64,000 nucleotides of DNA, taken from Ligilactobacillus ubinensis (lineage in GTDB: Bacteria > Bacillota > Bacilli > Lactobacillales > Lactobacillaceae). This document shows, in pieces, positions 63,140-64,000 of the stretch; within the stretch, counting starts at the first letter, position 1, and each line of letters starts with the position of its first letter. The translations under genes were made by a program, and so were the position numbers. Under the pieces are notes generated by a model. It had not been told where the DNA came from. It was given only the letters and a program-made list of their open reading frames with translations, and did no database searches. The stretch covers positions 1 through 64,000 of the forward strand of contig NZ_JAIULA010000012.1 in the NCBI RefSeq assembly GCF_024160875.1. The letters are read 5' to 3'.

Positions 63140-64000
63140 TTAGTTTACGTCTTGTTTTACTAATCCCGCAATAGCATCGTTGATAGCCGTTGTTGCAGCA
63201 TCAACATCATTTTGTGTTGCTGCATTGTGACTATTTACAGATCTACCATTGTCAAGAGCCTTTTGTAAGCCAGCAATAGAATCTGCTGTGTATACAGAAG
63301 TTTGTGTTACAAGACTTTGTGCTTTGGTAATTGCTGCTTGTAAAGCATCTTTTTTGATGTCAGTCAATTTTACTAATCCACCAATAGCATTGTTAATAGC
63401 TGCTGTTGCATTATCAACATCCACTTGTGTAGCTGAATTATCATTATTCTTGGACAAACCACTAGCTAGAGCTGCTTGTAATTTAATAATGGAATCAATC
63501 GTGTATACATCAGTTTGTGTAACTAAGCTTTGCGCTTGTGTAATCACTGATTGTAAAACATCTTTATTGACAGCATTTGGATTGGCTGGTGTATTATTGT
63601 TGTTTTGGTTGTTGTTATTACTATTTTGACCATTATTGTTGTTACCATTTGCTGTGTTATTTGTAGTAGTTGAAGTTGAGTTAGCGGTAGTTGTGTTATT
63701 TCTTACAGTATTAGTATTCTTGTTAGATCCTATACTATATGTACCCTTCACGTTACCATTAGCCCCTTGAACCTCTACGACAGTATTATTGCCAACTTCG
63801 CTAAATTTCATCGTGTTACCAGCAATAATTAAATTAACATTGACAATATTATTGATTTTTGCTAATTGATCAACACTTGTTTGATATCCTTTAGTTGCTA
63901 AAGCTTGTGTTATGCCCCAAAGTGTGTCCCCTTTTTTGATGGTATAAACAGCTTTAACATCCCCAATATTTTGTGCGATTTCAGTAGTAGTATTTGCTAC
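63140..64000 (-). CDS. LysM and FIVAR-domain cell-surface protein, partial
   Basis: The gene runs off the right edge of the window, so its 5' end is missing. The 286 visible residues contain a LysM peptidoglycan-binding domain (YTIKKGDTLWGITQALAT, then INNIVNVNLIIAGNTM), a low-complexity Asn/Thr-rich linker of about 60 residues and two FIVAR repeats (LQSVITQAQSLVTQTDVYT and LQAAITKAQSLVTQTSVYT starts). It is probably secreted and bound to the cell wall. The frame continues across base 64000 with no start codon that fits before the LysM domain. Confidence 0.85.
   Translation of the reverse strand, partial: VANTTTEIAQNIGDVKAVYTIKKGDTLWGITQALATKGYQTSVDQLAKINNIVNVNLIIAGNTMKFSEVGNNTVVEVQGANGNVKGTYSIGSNKNTNTVRNNTTTANSTSTTTNNTANGNNNNGQNSNNNNQNNNNTPANPNAVNKDVLQSVITQAQSLVTQTDVYTIDSIIKLQAALASGLSKNNDNSATQVDVDNATAAINNAIGGLVKLTDIKKDALQAAITKAQSLVTQTSVYTADSIAGLQKALDNGRSVNSHNAATQNDVDAATTAINDAIAGLVKQDVN

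Noticed and set aside
63570-63720. Low-complexity repeat resembling a CRISPR or satellite array
   Set aside because: It encodes the Asn/Thr-rich linker of the LysM/FIVAR protein; unit length is irregular and there are no spacers.

Overview
The window is an AT-rich, low-GC Gram-positive chromosome segment with strong AGGAGG-type ribosome binding sites, many PTS permeases, CcpA-type cre boxes, IS30 and IS200/IS605 elements, and a LysM/FIVAR surface protein. These traits point to a member of the Lactobacillaceae. I cannot fix genus or species from the sequence alone. No rRNA, tRNA or CRISPR array was seen.

Layout. (1) 1-390: an internally deleted IS30 relic, then a small membrane protein. (2) 940-6268: a sucrose/fructoside-type utilisation operon (LacI regulator, PTS IIBCA, esterase, GH32) with a clear promoter, cre box and 18-bp palindromic operator. 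(3) 6676-9141: a four-domain CoA-disulfide reductase/rhodanese/TusA/DsrE fusion. (4) 9754-11980: PadR regulator with a DHA2 drug exporter, preceded by a toxin remnant. (5) 12384-19183: a MurNAc recycling operon, mupG-murQ-murP-murR-EIIA-serine hydrolase. (6) 19467-26392: NCS1 permease, DUF917 and hydantoinase-like genes with a PucR regulator, plus a nucleoside hydrolase. (7) 26674-30802: MATE exporter, SdpI-like protein and a RloA/RloB (AbiL-like) phage-defence pair. (8) 31390-41149: a divergent glycan locus (LacI, GH3, PTS IIC and GH29 on the minus strand; GH18, GH1 and a second GH170/MupG-like enzyme on the plus strand) sharing one central operator. (9) 41215-46641: LysR, fumarase, fumarate-reductase-like flavoprotein and a DASS transporter. 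(10) 46819-51449: Gfo/Idh oxidoreductase and RpiA-like isomerase divergent from a fructose-type PTS and an RpiR regulator. (11) 51679-56886: a CstR-type persulfide-stress locus with a second four-domain fusion, a CoADR-rhodanese and two rhodaneses. (12) 57025-60532: HAD phosphatase with an apparent AUU start, an ATPase with upstream repeats, and a ClC channel. (13) 61104-62910: frameshifted IS30 and nonsense-mutated IS200-like tnpA. (14) 63140-64000: the 3' part of a LysM/FIVAR protein gene.

How it fits together. The window is mostly carbohydrate and cell-wall scavenging plus reactive-sulfur handling. Three near-identical inverted repeats (ATACC-N6-GGTAT) sit inside the promoters of all three CoADR-type transcription units, including one about 45 kb away, so a single CstR probably controls a scattered regulon. 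The least explained systems are the intracellular GH18/GH1/GH170/GH29/GH3 glycan locus, the PTS/RpiA-like/Gfo-Idh sugar locus, and the NCS1/DUF917/HyuA locus.
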